60,453 nucleotides of DNA from Halobellus clavatus (GCF_900107195.1 NZ_FNPB01000016.1:1-60453); one strand, 5' to 3'. Positions 35,714 through 44,875 are shown, counted from the first letter of the stretch. Numbers and translations are program-made. The notes: generated from the letters alone by a model not told the origin.

Positions 35714-35731
35714 CCCGACCTCAAGGGTCGG
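35714..35731 (+). repeat. hairpin 5' of truncated TnpB
   Basis: CCCGACC TCAA GGGTCGG, a 7-bp stem with a 4-base loop, just before the truncated tnpB at 35753. It resembles the left-end hairpins of haloarchaeal IS200/IS605 elements. Confidence 0.5.
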
Positions 35732-35752
35732 GACATCCGCCTCGTACCGCCT

Positions 35753-36649
35753 GTGAAATACGACACTCGGACGATGACACTATTTGACGACGGAACAGTC
35801 TCACTTTCCACGGTCGACGACCGTATTCGGTGCGATCTCACGTTGCCGGACGACGAAGGTGGCTACCAACACCAGTACCTCAACAACGAGGACTGGGAAC
35901 TCACCGAATCCACGCTCTCTCGGCGTGATGGCGACTACTACCTACATCTCGGCTTTCGCAAACCGAAGCCCGAGAAACAGGTCGAAAAACAGGGCGACGA
36001 CGAGGACAAGACAGTTCACAGCGTCGACCTCGGCATCGTCAATATCGCCACGACCTCGACGGCCTATTTCGCGTCCGGCAGAGAACTTGGACATCGACAC
36101 CGGGAGTTCGAGCGGATTCGCGGCAACCTCCAACAGACCGGCACGCAGTCCGCACACCGTACCATCCAGCAGATGAGCGGCAGGGAGTCCCGCTACGTTC
36201 GGGATGTGCTGCACCGCGTGGCCAACGACATCATCGAAGAAGCGTTGGAACACAGCTGCGCGTACATCGCGTTCGAGAACCTGCGGCATATTCGGGAACG
36301 TGCGCCCCCGGTGAAGGGGTTCCACCAGTGGGCGCACCGACAACTCGTTGACCTCGTGGAGTACAAGGCCGATGCAGAAGGCATCTGTGTGGAGTACGTT
36401 GATCCGGAGAACACGAGTCGGCGGTGTCCCGAGTGTGGACACACGAGCGAAGGGAACCGTGCCAGGCAAGCGGAATTCGAATGCGAGAAATGTGGTGCGA
36501 CAGCGAATGCGGACTATGTTGGAGCGAAGAATGTTAGGTGGCGGTATATCCGTCGGAGCCTACAGTCGTCGCGGCGGACGGGCGACGGTCAACTCGCCCT
36601 GAAGTCAGGAACCGTGACGCCGAACCGGGGATTCGTCCCGTCCGACTAA
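35753..36649 (+). pseudogene. tnpB: TnpB lacking its N-terminal third
   Basis: A 298-codon frame that begins in the middle of the wedge domain (VKYDTRTMTLFDDGTVSLST), so about 110-120 N-terminal residues that bind the guide RNA are missing. The RuvC part is complete: Asp in VHSVDLGIVNIAT, Glu in IAFENLRHIRER, a zinc finger CPECGH ... CEKCGA, and NADYVGAKNV where the usual NAAKN is changed. The hairpin at 35714 abuts the break. It is not expected to act as an RNA-guided nuclease. Confidence 0.8.
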
Positions 36650-36783
36650 CTGTCGGCAGAGGCCGAGTTCACTGACAAGCCCCGCGCCACCGTGCGTGGA
36701 GCAGTTGACTGAAGCCATAAATCAAGGAGTTAAGGAGTACTTGATTCTTGGAATCCAATAGGATGTGGCGAGTCATGAAGTCA

Positions 36784-37076
36784 GTGAATCAATGAATCAG
36801 TGAATCCAAGAAATAGGGATTCAATGAATACCCCACTCCGAGAAGCGCAGAGTCACTCATTCAGCAACTGCAGTAGCAACCTCCATTCCACGAGGACCCA
36901 GCAAAGCGGGGATTCCAGGATGTATTGAGTCAATGAATCAGTGATTCTTTGATTTCGACCAAATACAACACCAAAAGCGCCCGTTAGCAGTGAATACCAC
37001 GGAATACGGCACTTTAGAATTTCTAGAGCGGGATTCGATGTCTGGCGTAGATTTATGAATCAGTGAATCAATGATC
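36784..37076. repeat. GTGAATCA iterons in front of parA, candidate partition site
   Basis: Three tight clusters of GTGAATCA-type repeats lie at 36784-36806 (GTGAATCAATGAATCAGTGA), 36924-36948 (TTGAGTCAATGAATCAGTGA) and 37052-37076 (ATGAATCAGTGAATCAATGA). Single copies occur between them. The last cluster lies between a TATA-like TTTATG (37052) and the parA start at 37082. Such arrays next to parA usually form the centromere and operator bound by the small partner protein. Confidence 0.75.
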
Positions 37077-37081
37077 GAACT

Positions 37082-37993
37082 ATGACCGAGTCACCTCGTG
37101 GCTGGGGCGTCACACCATCGACCGGTATTCCCACGATCGCCTTCGGCAATCAGAAAGGCGGGACTGGGAAAACAACGGCGACGATAAACAGCGCCGCAGC
37201 ACTGGCCTCTCGAGACCACGATGTCCTCGCGATCGATATGGATCCACAGGCCGATATGACGAAGGGGCTGGGATTGGGGCCAGGCGATGATAACGATCCG
37301 TCAAGCCCGAAGAACGACCTTCCAAATACGCTCGCGACCGATGACGCAAATCTCCTCGACGTCCTCGTTGACAATCCGCGCACGGACAACACAACGCTTT
37401 CAGAAATTGTGATCCGCAGCGGCGACTACGAACACCTGAATTTCGATCTCGTGCCGAGCCACAAGGACATGGGGCTTGCCCGAGATTGGATGGACGATGC
37501 AGGTGCTCGTCTCTCGTTAAAAGTTGCTCTGGAAGATCTGATTGACGACGGATACGACTACGATTATATCTTGATCGACTGCCCACCAGATCTCTCGGTG
37601 CTGACGGATGCAGCCTTTATCGCGGCGCAGAACGTGTTCCTGGCCGCACAAACCCAAGCCACATCACGAGATGCCCTAGACGATCTCTGGGACCAGCTGG
37701 AATCCATCGAGGACAATCAACAGATCGAGATTGCAATCGTTGGACTGTTGGCAAATATGTATAGAGATGATGGTCAGTCACAGAAGTTTCTGGAGGCATT
37801 TGACGAGTCATATGCGTCACTAGCGCCGATCTTCAAGCTTCCAATGCGGGTAGCGATACAGCGCGCGTGGGACAACGGCTGCGATATTTTCGAATGGGAG
37901 GACGCGAACGACCAGCAAGTCGAGCGCGACCTCTTCCTGGAGGTTGCTGAGACAATGGAACGTGCGTTCGACAAGACGCAGGTGGAGGTGTAA
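37082..37993 (+). CDS. parA: ParA partition ATPase
   Basis: A 303-residue deviant-Walker ATPase that moves plasmid copies over the nucleoid. The Walker A variant FGNQKGGTGKTTATINSA is at about residues 21-38, with the signature Lys. The A' region is AIDMDPQADMTKGLGLG and Walker B is YILIDCPPDLSVLTDAAF. There is no N-terminal HTH, so this is the short ParA class whose regulation is done by the partner. TTTATG 25-30 bases upstream of the ATG and the iterons that overlap it suggest a leaderless, self-repressed transcript. The partner gene follows after 2 bases. Confidence 0.92.
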   Translation: MTESPRGWGVTPSTGIPTIAFGNQKGGTGKTTATINSAAALASRDHDVLAIDMDPQADMTKGLGLGPGDDNDPSSPKNDLPNTLATDDANLLDVLVDNPRTDNTTLSEIVIRSGDYEHLNFDLVPSHKDMGLARDWMDDAGARLSLKVALEDLIDDGYDYDYILIDCPPDLSVLTDAAFIAAQNVFLAAQTQATSRDALDDLWDQLESIEDNQQIEIAIVGLLANMYRDDGQSQKFLEAFDESYASLAPIFKLPMRVAIQRAWDNGCDIFEWEDANDQQVERDLFLEVAETMERAFDKTQVEV

Positions 37994-37995
37994 GG

Positions 37996-38436
37996 ATGCC
38001 CCGAGGAATGGACGAGCGATTTGAGGATCCGTCAGAGGAAGCAGATGACGAGGAAGCCACGGCCGACGACAAGCCGACGGAGGACACACCGGACGGAGAA
38101 AGCCGAGACGGTGATTCGACAACAGCAACCGAAGACCAATCACGTCAGCAGAGAGAGACCCCTACAGCGGAGACTGAATCGTCGATTGAGGAATTAGACG
38201 GCGAACCGCTGAATATCCGTGAGGACTGGGATTCCGCCACTATATACGTTGAACCGGAGCAAAGTGAGAACATTGAGGTGACATTCACTCGGCTAAAAAA
38301 GCAATTGAAGCGTGAAGACATCACTCTCGAGAAGAACAAACATTTCTATAGAGGGATTTTCGATGTGGCATTCGGTGAACATCAGGAAGAGACGAAAGAG
38401 AGAATTCGTGAATTGGCAAAGCAAGACCAGGACTAG
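37996..38436 (+). CDS. ParA partner, small DNA-binding protein candidate
   Basis: A 146-residue protein, 2 bases after parA. The first about 85 residues are disordered and very acidic (Asp, Glu, Thr rich). The C-terminal about 60 residues form a compact domain (TIYVEPEQSENIEVTFTRLK, then EDITLEKNKHFYRGIFDVAF). A short protein with a flexible arm and a small domain downstream of parA is the expected centromere-binding adaptor; the family itself is not one I can name. Its stop overlaps the convergent primase gene by 4 bases. It is the likely binder of the GTGAATCA iterons. Confidence 0.65.
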   Translation: MPRGMDERFEDPSEEADDEEATADDKPTEDTPDGESRDGDSTTATEDQSRQQRETPTAETESSIEELDGEPLNIREDWDSATIYVEPEQSENIEVTFTRLKKQLKREDITLEKNKHFYRGIFDVAFGEHQEETKERIRELAKQDQD

Positions 38437-39878
38437 TACTGGGAGACGATTGCCTCGAGGATATCCGTCGCCTCAGGAACTTTATCAAGTGGGGTCCCGG
38501 CGACATGTCGCCATGTCCCACCAGTGAATCGCGCGTGATCGTAGATTTCCAAGGCGCCGCGCTGGGAAAGGGCCGTCGCAAAGGCCCCGACCCCCTCCGG
38601 AAGACGACCGCGCACATACACGTGGAGCCCTGTCCCGCTCTGACTTACCTCTGTGTATCCATCAAGCGCATCAACGAGAGTTGCTACCTCGTCTGATACC
38701 TCACCCGTCTCTGGATCCCGAACATCATCGAAATCCACGAACGAGAGCGGAGGATCTGGTGGATCATGTGGGAGGAGAACCGCTGGATGCACAGCCTCGG
38801 GAAGATCCTCACCATCGGGGAACGGCCACGCACGATGTATCTCTCGAAGCGGAAGCTCCGCTACCATCTTCGCTTTTTGGAAGCCCCGGCGTGGATTCAC
38901 GTCCTTTGAAGCGGCCCATTCACACGGATACATTGTGTCCGCCTGCCAGGGCGCGAGAGCGACTTTCGACCGACCATCCCAGACAACCCAGATATCCAAA
39001 TCACGCAATGCCACCGGGATATGATAACGATCCACGTCCAAAATACGTGTATCGTTCGAATCAGGCACATCAAGCAGATCCCTGGTTTCCGCTTCGGTAG
39101 AAGAGGTCCGGTCAGTCGAATCAGTGACGCCGGTCTCGACAGTCTCCTCTGCCATGCAACCCCTGTTTTCAGACGTATCGAGAGCTGGCTCACCAGACCC
39201 GTCCGACATTGGACGCACTGCATCCGGGAAAGCCAACGATTCCTCTTGGCAAAAGTAGCAGCCGCATTTCTCAAGTGGAATTTCGGCCTCACTTGTCGCA
39301 ATGCCGTGCGTCCAGATCTGGTTGCGTATCCGCTTTGCCTTCGTGACTAACTGCTCATATCGTGATTCGTCGAACTGGACGGCAGACGAGTCAGCGTCTG
39401 GACACGGCCATTCCCGAATATCGCTGAGGTCGTTTTTTGAAACGTACACGAGTTTTCCTTGCTCAACTCCTAATCCCTGCATATAGATGTGAAGCTGGTC
39501 GAGATGGCGGTCGATCGGTGGTGAGAATTTGTACCAGCCGTTCCGTACCTTCAGCACGTACGCAATTTCGTCGGCGGGATCATACAGGGTACACCGACCG
39601 AGAAATCGGACAGGACCCTCGTCAATATTCAAGCTTACTTCGGTCTCCAGTGTCGGATTGCGATCGCTGAGCTGCTGCTCGAAGTAGTCCTGGATCAGAC
39701 GCGACGCACGATACTTGCCCCAGTACGTTTTGGATTTCGAGAGCCCGAGCTTGTTGACGTATAGCTGGCGCGGACAGAAGCCAATATGGGCTGCAAAAAA
39801 CGTCTCAGGATCACGCTCATAGAGGTCGTCAGAATCGGCTGCGAGTATCGACGAGATCTGCTCCTCGAAATCGATCAT
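38433..39878 (-). CDS. Cas4-like nuclease domain fused to primase-polymerase
   Basis: A 481-residue two-domain protein. Residues about 25-215 resemble a Cas4/RecB-type Fe-S nuclease: CPRQLYVNKLGL at the start, LHIYMQGLGVEQGKLVYVSK in the middle, and a Cys triplet CGCYFCQEE. The usual Asp and Glu-x-Lys catalytic positions seem replaced (FLGRCTLYD, AYVLKVRN), so the nuclease is probably inactive while the Fe-S ligands remain. Residues about 290-480 resemble an archaeo-eukaryotic primase: LSFVDFDDV (metal-binding Asp residues), SQSGTGLHVYVRG and GALEIYDHARF. It likely primes plasmid replication; it lies between the parA operon and the first orc. Confidence 0.65.
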   Translation of the reverse strand: MIDFEEQISSILAADSDDLYERDPETFFAAHIGFCPRQLYVNKLGLSKSKTYWGKYRASRLIQDYFEQQLSDRNPTLETEVSLNIDEGPVRFLGRCTLYDPADEIAYVLKVRNGWYKFSPPIDRHLDQLHIYMQGLGVEQGKLVYVSKNDLSDIREWPCPDADSSAVQFDESRYEQLVTKAKRIRNQIWTHGIATSEAEIPLEKCGCYFCQEESLAFPDAVRPMSDGSGEPALDTSENRGCMAEETVETGVTDSTDRTSSTEAETRDLLDVPDSNDTRILDVDRYHIPVALRDLDIWVVWDGRSKVALAPWQADTMYPCEWAASKDVNPRRGFQKAKMVAELPLREIHRAWPFPDGEDLPEAVHPAVLLPHDPPDPPLSFVDFDDVRDPETGEVSDEVATLVDALDGYTEVSQSGTGLHVYVRGRLPEGVGAFATALSQRGALEIYDHARFTGGTWRHVAGTPLDKVPEATDILEAIVSQY

Positions 39879-40036
39879 GGTAGGAAGGACAACACTTGGG
39901 ATATCACGGCGCCAGTACCCCCACTATGTGTGCCGCCCTGAAGTGTGAATCCGGGTCGCTTCCGAGTTTCAACAATATAGGTGGCAAGGGCATCCCGTGG
40001 CTGGATCTACCACCCAGATACAGAATTTCCGAGGAC

Positions 40037-40214
40037 GTTTCCAGAAACTCGAACGGTCAAATACGAAATAAGTCCCGAGGTACTCACTCACAGATTCAGG
40101 AAATCTCGAATTTTCAGAGAATTTCCGGAAGCATCTCTCCATAATTGGGGAAAAGAGGCAGACACAACGCGAGGAATCTAATTACAGAATCGGGAAGATG
40201 CAGTTTCCGGAAAC
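40037..40214. repeat. origin dyads GTTTCC(A/G)GAAAC, family A
   Basis: Perfect dyads GTTTCCAGAAAC at 40037-40048 and GTTTCCGGAAAC at 40203-40214, and a diverged one ATTTCCGGAAGC at 40121-40132, are spaced 84 and 82 bases apart. Around them 39879-40265 is gene-free and AT-rich for this DNA. The array ends 51 bases before the first orc start. This is the expected origin position for an Orc1/Cdc6 gene. Confidence 0.7.
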
Positions 40215-40265
40215 GACCCGGTCAGGCTTTTGTAACCTGACCCGAAATCAGTCTGTCAGAGACAG

Positions 40266-41294
40266 ATGATTCGCGATGCTCGCGTCCTCCGGGCCGGATT
40301 CGTCCCTCGGGAAGTCGAGCATCGCGACGCCGAGGTCAATCACCTCTCCAGCGTTCTTGAGCCCATCACGAACGGAGAGCCCGTCGATACCGCTATTGTC
40401 ACCGGACCCAGCGGCGCCGGCAAGACGTGCATCTCGAAGTTCGTCACGGAACGACTTCGAGAAGAAGTCCTCGACGTCGAGGCCATCTACGTCAACTGCT
40501 GGCGCAACTACACCCGGTTCCGCACGCTCTACCAGATCCTCGACGACCTCGGCGCGACCATCGACATCCACCGACAGTCGACGCCCCACGACGAACTCGT
40601 CGACCGCCTCCAGCAACACGACGGCCCGCGAACCGTCGTCATCCTGGACGAAGTCGACCAACTCGAGGACCCCAGCGTCATCTACGACCTCCACAGCCTC
40701 CCGCAGTTCGCGATCATCTGCATCGCGAACAAGGAAGAAGAGCTGTTCAGCCGCGTCGACGACCGGCTCGTGAGTCGGCTACGCTCCAGCGAACATGTCC
40801 GGATGGACAACTACCACGACGAGCAGCTGTACGACATCCTGAGCGCTCGCGCGAAATGGGGGCTCGACGAGAACGTCACCACCGACGACCAGCTCTACCG
40901 CATCGCCGATGCAGCCGCCGGCGACGCCCGCCTCGCTATCGGCATCCTTCGAACAGCGGCTAGCAAGGCCGACCGCGAGAGCCACGAGCGCATCACCAAC
41001 GACATCCTCCTGGACGCCGCCGAGGATGCCCGGGCCCAGATTAAGCAGAAGAGCATCGATTCACTCACGCCACACCAGCGCGTCGTTTACAACATTGTTC
41101 GCGATCACGAGCCACTCGGGCCGAGCGAGATTCACGACCGCTATACCGAGAAGGTCGACGATCCTCGGACGAAACGGACAGTGCGGACGTATCTCTCCAA
41201 GATGGTCCAGTACAACCTCGTCGATGCGGAAGGCACGAGCCGGGACCGGGAGTACTCACTCGTCGGTTCGGAAGCTGCGTCGCCGATGCAGTAA
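40266..41294 (+). CDS. orc1: Orc1/Cdc6-family initiator, first copy
   Basis: A 342-residue AAA+ origin-binding protein, shorter than most. Walker A GPSGAGKTCISKFV is at about residues 48-61, Walker B VVILDEVDQLED, sensor 1 in FAIICIANKEEE, and sensor 2 GDARLAIGILRTAA. A C-terminal winged helix (LTPHQRVVYNIVRDHEPLGP, then TVRTYLSKMVQYNLV) would bind DNA. The N-terminus is truncated relative to long Orc proteins and starts directly with the AAA+ domain. The dyads at 40037-40214 are its probable binding sites. Convergence with no gene downstream makes it monocistronic. Confidence 0.93.
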   Translation: MIRDARVLRAGFVPREVEHRDAEVNHLSSVLEPITNGEPVDTAIVTGPSGAGKTCISKFVTERLREEVLDVEAIYVNCWRNYTRFRTLYQILDDLGATIDIHRQSTPHDELVDRLQQHDGPRTVVILDEVDQLEDPSVIYDLHSLPQFAIICIANKEEELFSRVDDRLVSRLRSSEHVRMDNYHDEQLYDILSARAKWGLDENVTTDDQLYRIADAAAGDARLAIGILRTAASKADRESHERITNDILLDAAEDARAQIKQKSIDSLTPHQRVVYNIVRDHEPLGPSEIHDRYTEKVDDPRTKRTVRTYLSKMVQYNLVDAEGTSRDREYSLVGSEAASPMQ

Positions 41295-41420
41295 TATCCT
41301 GTCTCCGATTGGGTGAGATCGAGCGGCAACCAAGCGAACCCTTGTGGAATCGCGAAACCCCGAAATCACGGGATACTAGTACTGAGTGCCGACCGCGAAT
41401 CGAGCATAGACCATGAACAG

Positions 41421-41460
41421 TTAACCAACAGACGGTCAATACATACGATTTGTTGGTTAA
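41421..41460. repeat. 40-bp inverted-repeat element, copy 2
   Basis: TTAACCAAC (41421-41429), a 22-base spacer, GTTGGTTAA (41452-41460). It belongs to the same family as the elements at 9095, 47054, 48312 and 53920, with a spacer shorter by 2. It lies between the first two orc genes. Confidence 0.75.
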
Positions 41461-41605
41461 TCGAAAGAGGTCCACGGTCATCGATCGACTGGTGTCGGGA
41501 AGGGTAGATTTCGACTGGAATATCGGGCAGGCAACGATGGTAGCAGGGAGAAGGCGACCAGAGTTGCCAGTATTGCCAATAATACCGTCGTTTAAGTACC
41601 TCTCT

Positions 41606-41823
41606 CACTCCACCATTGCCAATAACGAGGGGAGAATGGACGGGAGGGCAGAAACTGTCACGTCTCTAGTCTAGTTACTGTTATCTAAACCTACTACAGC
41701 TAGTGGAGTTTTCGCTAGTGCGGCTTTGGTTTCACGTGCAATGTATTAAAAGTATCGCTAATTAGAGAGGGGGTCGTTGACCCCCTCCAGTTGTTGCAAA
41801 GGTTTACTGGCAATAGTGGAGTG
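41606..41823. repeat. origin repeats of family B, upstream side
   Basis: CACTCCACCATTGCCAATAA at 41606-41625 and, in the opposite orientation, TTACTGGCAATAGTGGAGTG at 41804-41823. They are reverse complements apart from two changes. Between them a 9-bp stem hairpin GAGGGGGTC-GTT-GACCCCCTC lies at 41767-41787. Further partial copies (TTGCCAGTATTGCC, near 41564) are present. They precede the second orc gene. The rest of 41295-41932 holds no gene. Confidence 0.75.
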
Positions 41824-41932
41824 TGTGTGTTTTATAAGCGGAGGCGATACTGGCATAATTGGTTCGAGTGGTGGGTTAGTGGTGATACTGGAACCCATGG
41901 TTTTATGATGGTTCTTCGTCTTGAGTCCGCCT

Positions 41933-43189
41933 ATGGGCCGATTCAATCGAGAATCGTTCATCATCCAAGACAAAGACGTCCTCCGGGATGATTACCAGCC
42001 AGAGACACTCGAGGAGCGGGACGAAGAACTCGACGAATATGCGGCCGCTCTCCGTCCCGTCATTCAGGGCTGGCAACCAAACAACGTCTTTCTCTATGGC
42101 GTTACCGGCGTCGGGAAGACAGCTGCTACGCACGATCTTCTTGAGGAGCTGCAAGAATCCGCCGGAGAGTACGACGACGTCGATCTCAACGTTATTGAGC
42201 TCAACTGTACTGGCTGCACCACATCCTATCAGGTAGCGGTCAATCTCGTGAACGAGATTCGCTCTCCTTCTCACCCTCTCACCACAGTCTCGTCTTCGCG
42301 CGAACCGATGAGCGAAACCGGGTATCAACAAAAACGCATCTTCAACGAACTCTACAACGACCTTGAGTCGATCGGTGGGACTATTCTCGTGGTTCTGGAC
42401 GAGATCGATAACATCGGCTCGGATGACGATATTCTGTACGAGCTTCCACGAGCACGCTCGCAATTGGATCTCGATGTGAAAATCGGTGTGGTCGGCATCT
42501 CGAACGACTTCAAGTTCCGAGAAAACCTCTCTCCGAAAGTCAAGGACACTCTTTGCGAAGAGGAAATCTTGTTCCCTCCGTACGACGCGACTGAACTGCA
42601 GAATATTCTCAAGCACCGAGCCGATATCGCACTCTACGACGATGTCCTCGAGTCAGATGTAATCCCGTTGTGCGCAGCATTCTCTGCACAGGACTCGGGA
42701 TCTGCTCGGCAGGCGTTACGGTTACTCCGGAAAGCAGCTGATATCGCCGAGAACGACGCGATGGCGGGTGGAGAGGCGAAAATCACCGAAGACCACGTTC
42801 GGGAGGCCGAGCATCAGATCCAGCGACAACAGGTGGTCGAAGGGATGCATTCGTTGACCCGGCAGGGGCAATATGTATTGCTGACTGTCTGTCAGCTAGC
42901 GGCAGAGGGAGAAACACCCGAGCGGACGAAACTGATCTATGAGCGCTATCGAGAGGTTCTTCGTAATCACGGCAGTGAACCACTGAAACGCAGGCGAGTA
43001 CACGACCACCTGTCGGATTTGAGCCTCCACGGGATCTTACGGTTGGTCGACTCGTCGAGTGGACGCGGGAACTACAACGAATACGAGCTTGATGTCTCTC
43101 TGTCGTCGGCCCTCGACGCACTCGAGAGCGAACTAGGTGAGCTCAACGACATTCGTGAAACTGCCAAGCGGCATCGGGTTCTGGAGTGA
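41933..43189 (+). CDS. orc1: Orc1/Cdc6-family initiator, second copy
   Basis: A 418-residue AAA+ initiator from ATG 41933 (MGRFNRESFIIQDKDVL); an upstream TTG at 41921 is less likely. The N-terminus has the Orc pattern DVLRDDYQPETLEERDEEL. Walker A is LYGVTGVGKTAATHDL, Walker B VVLDEIDNIGSDDD, sensor 1 GVVGISNDFKF and sensor 2 SARQALRLLRKAAD. The C-terminal winged helix is GQYVLLTVCQLAAEG to GILRLVDSSSGRG. TTTTATAAG near 41830 could be its TATA box, next to the family B repeat at 41804. Family B repeats occur on both sides, as for origin boxes recognised by the linked Orc. Confidence 0.94.
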   Translation: MGRFNRESFIIQDKDVLRDDYQPETLEERDEELDEYAAALRPVIQGWQPNNVFLYGVTGVGKTAATHDLLEELQESAGEYDDVDLNVIELNCTGCTTSYQVAVNLVNEIRSPSHPLTTVSSSREPMSETGYQQKRIFNELYNDLESIGGTILVVLDEIDNIGSDDDILYELPRARSQLDLDVKIGVVGISNDFKFRENLSPKVKDTLCEEEILFPPYDATELQNILKHRADIALYDDVLESDVIPLCAAFSAQDSGSARQALRLLRKAADIAENDAMAGGEAKITEDHVREAEHQIQRQQVVEGMHSLTRQGQYVLLTVCQLAAEGETPERTKLIYERYREVLRNHGSEPLKRRRVHDHLSDLSLHGILRLVDSSSGRGNYNEYELDVSLSSALDALESELGELNDIRETAKRHRVLE

Positions 43190-43223
43190 CTTCTCAACCG
43201 TCAACACCAGTACTGCCAATACC

Positions 43224-43399
43224 CTCTCCACTTTTGCCAGTAACCGCGCAACCGTCAGTGCCAGTTTCTCCAGTACCCTCTCCGGTGTTGCCAGTAACTT
43301 CCTTGTTCCTATCAATCCGACTAATTACTATCGGGACCACCGTTGCCAATTTCATCAAATAGCGTCTTGTCCTCCGATTTTACTGGCAATAGTGGAGTG
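43224..43399. repeat. origin repeats of family B, downstream side
   Basis: CTCTCCACTTTTGCCAGTAA at 43224-43243 and CTCTCCGGTGTTGCCAGTAA at 43278-43297 lie in one orientation. TTACTGGCAATAGTGGAGTG at 43380-43399, identical to 41804-41823, is in the other. They start 35 bases after the second orc stop. Together with the upstream set they bracket that gene. Confidence 0.75.
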
Positions 43400-43643
43400 T
43401 CTGACAGCATCTAAACGAAATTTCATTTACGAACATTTGCAATCGCTCTCCAGTGGACTACTTATCCCGTGAGGGTTCGTGGTTCGAAGACCCAATCTTG
43501 CACGGATTCACCCCGCACTTACTACTCGAAAACAGGGGATGTCTTCCTGTTCGAGTTCATTCGTTGTCTGGGCCATCGGTGAACAGGATTTCGTGGAGAA
43601 ACGACAGAAACGTCGGGCATGGGAGTAACCGATTCGTCTCTGT

Positions 43644-44000
43644 CTACGGGTATTCCTGATCACTCACGAGAGCCTCGGTACACTCGACGAGGCCGTCTTC
43701 AGTCGTCCACCGGCAGAGACACCTAGCATCGTTGAGCATCTCGAAGATCGCGGTCTGCATTCCACTATAGGGACTCTCGACGGCTACGTTCGTGTCGATC
43801 GCGTCCACATCTATCGTATTGTACGTCGCGTTTGAACATGTGCGTCTTCGCGAAGTACTCCTCGAGGGCTGTGAAGTAGCCCTGCTCAACGAGGAAGCAG
43901 CCCTGGGCGTGTTCGGTGACGCCCACGATGACGTCTGTGTGATCGGCGAACAGCCGGAACTTGAAACTCAACGGAACACGTATAGTCGGTATCATGGACT
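43644..44000 (-). pseudogene. frameshifted protein of unknown family
   Basis: Two frames together read FADHTDVIVGVTEHAQGCFL, then YFTALEEYFAKTHMFKRDVQ, then, after a frame change near 43810, VDAIDTNVAVESPYSGMQTA and CRWTTEDGLVECTEALVSDQ. The composition is that of a genuine haloarchaeal protein, but I do not recognise the family. The N-terminus is missing or replaced by origin repeats. It looks like the tail of an old gene overrun by the origin region. Confidence 0.4.
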
Positions 44001-44161
44001 GGATCTGACGACCCCCCTCCCCCCTTTTTCGAGTTGTAAACTCGTGACGGCGGGGAGGGGTGAACAGCAAGAGGGACTTCAAAATAGCTGATTGTGGCTG
44101 ATATACACGATAGAGAAGGTGAGCTCCTCATCTTCTATCTTGTAACTAGAAATGGGAAAGT

Positions 44162-44371
44162 TTATGTTGGCCCTTGCCTTACTATAACCGTACTAGAGAT
44201 AAAGAAAACAAATCGTCTAGCCGGAGCTAGATGATTGAGATCTCTGGAGTAGATGACTTCTTCATCTCGTCCTTGGTTCTGCTCCCGTGTACTAGCACGT
44301 TTTATCGCCTCTACGCCAACTTCTGTTAACTCAACGCTAGTTACATAGCGTTTGGTGTGGCCTGTTCCCAT
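44162..44371 (-). CDS. doubtful small protein in origin region
   Basis: A 69-codon frame from ATG 44371 (MGTGHTKRYVTSVELTEVGV). The middle has a helix-turn-helix-like sound (TSVELTEVGVEAIKRAST), but the length is short and its 5' end abuts the origin repeat at 44376. It could be a relic of a MarR-like regulator. Confidence 0.25.
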   Translation of the reverse strand: MGTGHTKRYVTSVELTEVGVEAIKRASTREQNQGRDEEVIYSRDLNHLAPARRFVFFISSTVIVRQGPT

Positions 44372-44875
44372 CGACTTACAACTCGAAAAAGGGGGGAGAG
44401 GGTACAACATTCGAGATCACCAAATCAGCTTCACCAGCTACCATGTCTGAAACCCGGTATTACTCTCATTCGTGATCGGGTCCTACGAGCGTCGGTCTCT
44501 TGCGACTATTCTGGCGCTTACTACTCGAAAACGGGGAGTGTGAGTAAGACCGTATCACCTAGAGCATCATTCACAAAATCCAGATTATGTGGACTTTGCT
44601 CCGAGACTCACTTCGATTCCCTTCTCCTTACAACACGCTAATAGGGTGGGTGGGAGCACGAACCAGGTGTGTTACCTCCTCACAACGTCTTACAACTCGA
44701 AAACGGGGAGTCTAGGTCATCGAGGAAGTTCGACGAAGCTCGCTATTGTCGAACCGTTACAAATCGATAACGGAGGGTGATAGATTCCGAAGACGGTATC
44801 TGACTCATTCAGAGAATACGGGTCTATAGTCGTTAGATAGCCTGTTTTCGCCCGGTTACAACTCCACAAGGGTCC

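Larger units (their letters stand above)
43519..44875. repeat. origin repeats of family C, upstream side
   Basis: Copies of TTAC(A/T)ACTCGAAAACGGGG lie at 43519-43538, 44021-44040 (minus orientation), 44376-44395, 44518-44537 and 44690-44709, with a worn copy (TTACAACTCCACAAGGGTCC) at 44856-44875. All but one point toward the third orc gene. Each carries a G-run at its 3' end, as archaeal origin-recognition boxes do. Short doubtful genes are interspersed. Confidence 0.8.

Noticed and set aside
41767-41787. Rho-independent-type terminator of the first orc gene
   Set aside because: The 9-bp GC hairpin is not followed by a T-run and lies about 470 bases after the stop, within the origin repeats. 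An origin or structural role is more likely.
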